A DNA stretch of 64,000 nt from Bacillota bacterium. GTDB lineage: Bacteria > Bacillota > Clostridia > Lachnospirales > Lachnospiraceae. The position numbers were made by a program, and so were the translations under genes. The notes beneath the pieces were generated by a model. The model was not told the DNA's origin. It was given only the letters and a program-made list of their open reading frames with translations, and did not search any database. Below are positions 61,213-64,000 of the stretch, piece after piece. Where the stretch lies: positions 124,001 through 188,000 of the forward strand of contig JAEZZQ010000030.1 in assembly GCA_023442465.1 (NCBI GenBank). The letters are read 5' to 3'. Position 1 is the first letter of the stretch. Every line of letters begins with the position of its first letter.

Positions 61213-62262
61213 ATGCTGGAAGTGCTGTTTATAGAAAGTGACAATTTGAGGATGGAATACATTTTAAGTAAGCTGGAAACTTGTGATTGTAATGTATTAC
61301 AGTATTCAGCGAAAATATCTTTTGATGATTTGAAGGCGGCTTTGCAGGAAAAGACGTATCATTTTGTTTTTTCTATAGATTATATTGTACTGGCAGCACA
61401 GGTATGCAATGAGAGCGGGACGAAATATGTTTCATGGGTATATGAGGAGTCAACGTTATTTCAAGATTCCGGGAATATAGGTCTATATTATACCAATTAT
61501 GTCTTTATACATGATTATCAGTTATATAAGGAACTGATAAATGAAGGATACAAAACGATATATTGTTTACCTTTAACTGAGCCGGACAATGTGCAGGCTT
61601 ATGAGCAGTATATCCGTTTCATGCTTACGCTCCTGTTTAAAGAAGGAGAGCTGGGAGTATTTGAAGCTATAAAAGAATTAGAGAAGGCGAGAAAGGAAAA
61701 TGGTAGTCGTTGCTGGATTCGTATGATGAATCAATGCTTCAGGAATCTCAACAGAATAAGCGAATCTGCGGCAGAAGAGATATATTGCCTAATGGCTAGA
61801 GAAAAGAATCCCACATTCTACCTGCGTGAGCAATTGGTAAGTTATATTGATGGTTTAATCGCGCAAAAATATATAAATATTTGTTCTGAGATTGTTACAT
61901 GGTATAATAGGAACCTTACTTGTGAACTAAGAGCTCATTGTTGGGAATTCAATTATCTTCTCACTTTTCTTAATATATCCTTGGAAGAGATGAGGAATAG
62001 CAAAGAGGGCGATATGCCCAGTATTCTTTGTTATGAGAGTATGAGGGAAATGGAACGCACATACTTGCAGACAGTCTTTTATCTCAGAAGAATTGAATAC
62101 GATATAACGCAGGAAGATGAAAGAGAGATACTTAACTATATCGACCAAAGAGGCCTATCGGAAATTGCGCTGGAACATATCATAAGTGAGGCACAGATAT
62201 TCGATAAAGAAAAAGTGAGAAAAGGATTACGGGAGCTAAAAAGAAAATATGAGGCTGAATGA
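61213..62262 (+). CDS. Truncated DUF3880-like protein with helical C-terminus
   Basis: The first 150 residues (LEVLFIESDNLRMEYILSKLETCDCNVLQY, YHFVFSIDYIVLAAQVCNESGTKYVSWVYEES, YTNYVFIHDYQLYKELINEGYKTIYCLPL) match the N-terminal half of the two CgeB-like genes upstream. The GT-B sugar-nucleotide half is absent and replaced by about 190 helical residues. It may be a non-catalytic partner or a decayed paralogue. It starts after GAGGAG, 12 bases after the previous stop, and overlaps the next gene. Confidence 0.65.
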   Translation: MLEVLFIESDNLRMEYILSKLETCDCNVLQYSAKISFDDLKAALQEKTYHFVFSIDYIVLAAQVCNESGTKYVSWVYEESTLFQDSGNIGLYYTNYVFIHDYQLYKELINEGYKTIYCLPLTEPDNVQAYEQYIRFMLTLLFKEGELGVFEAIKELEKARKENGSRCWIRMMNQCFRNLNRISESAAEEIYCLMAREKNPTFYLREQLVSYIDGLIAQKYINICSEIVTWYNRNLTCELRAHCWEFNYLLTFLNISLEEMRNSKEGDMPSILCYESMREMERTYLQTVFYLRRIEYDITQEDEREILNYIDQRGLSEIALEHIISEAQIFDKEKVRKGLRELKRKYEAE

Positions 62263-64000
62263 AAAGAAGATATGTTTTATTATTTGTGTGAATGATGATT
62301 TATTTTTTTCGGAATGTATCAGATATATCAATAATCTGGAAAAACCAAGTGACATGGTAATCGAGATTGCCGAGGTAAGGAATGCGGCATCCATGACATC
62401 TGGTTATAATGAGGGGCTTCAGAGCAGCGATGCGAAGTATAAAGTATATATGCACCAGGACGTGTTTATTCGAAATAAGTATTTTATATTTGATATTTTG
62501 GACATTTTTCGTAAAGATGACAACATCGGTTTAATCGGATTGGTAGGAAGTCCTGTTTTGCCATCTAATGCTGTTATGTGGTATAGTGAGCGGTGCAGCA
62601 CAATAGATGCAGCACCGGGAGAAAAAGGTGATGAGAGTAACCGATATCGAGTAGAAGAAGACGGATACTGGGAAGTCGAAGCGGTAGACGGGTTGCTTAT
62701 GGCGACCCAATATGACATACGCTGGCGAGAAGATTTATTCGATGGCTGGGATTATTATGATATATCCCACTGTTTCGAAATGAAGCGGCAGGGATACAAA
62801 ATAGCAGTGCCGGGGCAGCAGGAGAGCTGGTATATTCATGATGATAAAAAGGTAATAAACTTGTGGAATCATAACAGATACAGACATCGTTTCCTGGAAG
62901 AGTATGGAAGTGATATGAAGGCTTGCCAGAAAAAACGGACAAATAAGGAGCATTTTGTCACAATTCTTATAGTGGCGCATAATGAAATAGAAGAATTGCA
63001 ACTTTGTATAAGCTCTATAAGAAAGTTTGCTAATGTGGATAATTTACAAATAGTAATTATAGATAATGCGTCTGTGGATGGCACGGCTGAATGGCTTTCT
63101 GAGCAGGAGGATATCGCATACGGTACGGAGGATAGCGAAAAAGGATATGCAGAAATTATAAATACGGCAATTGAGTTATTCGGTATTGAGGGAGATTTGT
63201 TGCTCATGCGTCCGCAGTTTGCAATAACAAAAGGCTGTATTTCCAGAATGTATGAAGGGCTGTATAATGAAGAGAAGATTGGGGCGATAGGGCCTTTAAC
63301 CAATATGCTTGATGGCTCCTTGCACAATTATGAATCTGCAGTTACATATGCACAGAATAATGATAAGCTAACGATGAAGCATGTTGTCGGAATACTTCCT
63401 CATATTATCTTCATAAAGGAAGAGGCTATGAAAAGAGTGGGAAGATTCGATGAACAAATATCTTCTGAAAAGATGGTGATACAAGATTATCTTCTGAGGA
63501 TTTTGAAGGAAGGCATGACACTTATGAGTGTCCAGAATGCGGTAGCTTATTGCATGATTCCTAATAAAGCAGGCTTAAGTTCCGATATATCTATGATTAC
63601 AAGATCACAGAGGCGGATGAAAGAGAAATGGGGAATGAATTATTTTAATATCGTGTATAACCCATATTTAATAGAAATGATAGTGCATCCATATGATAGC
63701 CCAATTTCAGTGCTTGAAGTAGGCTGTGATTGCGGTGCAACGCTGGTGGAGATAAAGAATCGATGGCCGGATGCCTCAGTTTATGGGTATGAAATAAATC
63801 CTTCTGCGGCTAAAGTGGCTTCCAGCGTGGTGGAGGTGGAAATAGGGAATATCGAGGAGCAGAAATTCCCTTATAGAAAAGAACAGTTCGATTATATTAT
63901 CTTTGGAGATGTACTGGAGCATCTTAGAGATCCGGAGGCTGCTATCAAGTACTGTATTGATTATTTGAAACAGGAAGGATGCATTATCGCAAGTATACCG
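62249..64000 (+). CDS. Glycosyltransferase-methyltransferase fusion, 3'-truncated by window
   Basis: The ATG at 62249, overlapping the previous gene's end by 14 bases, opens 584 codons that continue past the window. Residues 1-220 resemble the Glyco_tranf_2_5 fold (AASMTSGYNEGLQSSDAKYKVYMHQDVFI ... DGWDYYDISHCFEMKRQGYKIAVPGQQESWYIHDD). Residues about 235-465 are a family-2 glycosyltransferase (VTILIVAHNEIEELQLCISSIRKF, VIIDNASVDGTAEWL). From about 490 comes a class I SAM methyltransferase (VLEVGCDCGATLVEIKNRWPDASVYGYEINPSA, FDYIIFGDVLEHLRDPEAAI). It may build and methylate one flagellin glycan. Confidence 0.82.
   Translation, partial: MRLNEKKICFIICVNDDLFFSECIRYINNLEKPSDMVIEIAEVRNAASMTSGYNEGLQSSDAKYKVYMHQDVFIRNKYFIFDILDIFRKDDNIGLIGLVGSPVLPSNAVMWYSERCSTIDAAPGEKGDESNRYRVEEDGYWEVEAVDGLLMATQYDIRWREDLFDGWDYYDISHCFEMKRQGYKIAVPGQQESWYIHDDKKVINLWNHNRYRHRFLEEYGSDMKACQKKRTNKEHFVTILIVAHNEIEELQLCISSIRKFANVDNLQIVIIDNASVDGTAEWLSEQEDIAYGTEDSEKGYAEIINTAIELFGIEGDLLLMRPQFAITKGCISRMYEGLYNEEKIGAIGPLTNMLDGSLHNYESAVTYAQNNDKLTMKHVVGILPHIIFIKEEAMKRVGRFDEQISSEKMVIQDYLLRILKEGMTLMSVQNAVAYCMIPNKAGLSSDISMITRSQRRMKEKWGMNYFNIVYNPYLIEMIVHPYDSPISVLEVGCDCGATLVEIKNRWPDASVYGYEINPSAAKVASSVVEVEIGNIEEQKFPYRKEQFDYIIFGDVLEHLRDPEAAIKYCIDYLKQEGCIIASIP

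Overview
The window looks like a chromosome segment from a motile, probably spore-forming Clostridia bacterium, most likely Lachnospiraceae. The reasons are the Gram-positive ribosome binding sites, the dipicolinate synthase pair, SigD-type flagellar promoters, FliW-CsrA control, two FlgK paralogues and a flagellar glycosylation cluster of CgeB-like glycosyltransferases. No rRNA, tRNA or CRISPR array was seen. The taxonomic call is inference.

Positions 1 to about 16,400 are an accessory, integrated element that is AT-rich in its left half. It carries a HEPN-motif protein cut by the window edge; a four-gene WYL regulator / unknown protein / Tdp1-like PLD protein / SNF2-type helicase operon that looks like an anti-phage module; a tiny orphan transcription unit; a LexA-type repressor with its own operator; an XRE regulator; a 55-residue membrane peptide followed by a second HEPN-motif protein; and a recombination module (sigma-like regulator, excisionase, tyrosine integrase). 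After the integrase comes a gene-poor scar with a broken second excisionase and repeated GGACATC hairpins.

Positions 16,400 to 25,300 hold small regulatory and envelope genes. These are an AraC/GyrI-like regulator with a PNPOx-like flavoprotein, a PadR / DUF2812 / erythromycin-esterase-like lipoprotein operon, and an operon of three zinc-ribbon membrane proteins plus a cell-wall amidase. Positions 25,600 to 39,200 are sensory and metabolic genes: two chemoreceptors, a PAP2 phosphatase, a divergent YeiH/LysR pair, a cyclase-fold protein lacking an expected acidic residue, a leucine-carboxyl-methyltransferase-type enzyme, a TetR regulator and a GGDEF-EAL protein with an extracytoplasmic sensor. 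Positions 39,200 to 44,600 carry motB and motA (minus strand), asnB and dpaAB.

Positions 44,600 to 56,000 are the late flagellar locus: flgM-flgN-flgK-flgK-flgL-fliW-csrA, then flaG-fliD-fliS-fliT-like, then fliC. Each of the three units begins with a strong SigD promoter (TAAA, 15 bases, then CCGATAT or CCGATAC). FlgM restrains SigD until the hook is complete. FliW and CsrA are expected to tune flagellin translation through a GGA hairpin and the Shine-Dalgarno of the fliC leader, both visible in the sequence. From 56,000 to the right edge lies a cluster of glycosyltransferases directly downstream of flagellin, probably for flagellin glycosylation, ending in a large glycosyltransferase-methyltransferase protein that runs off the window.
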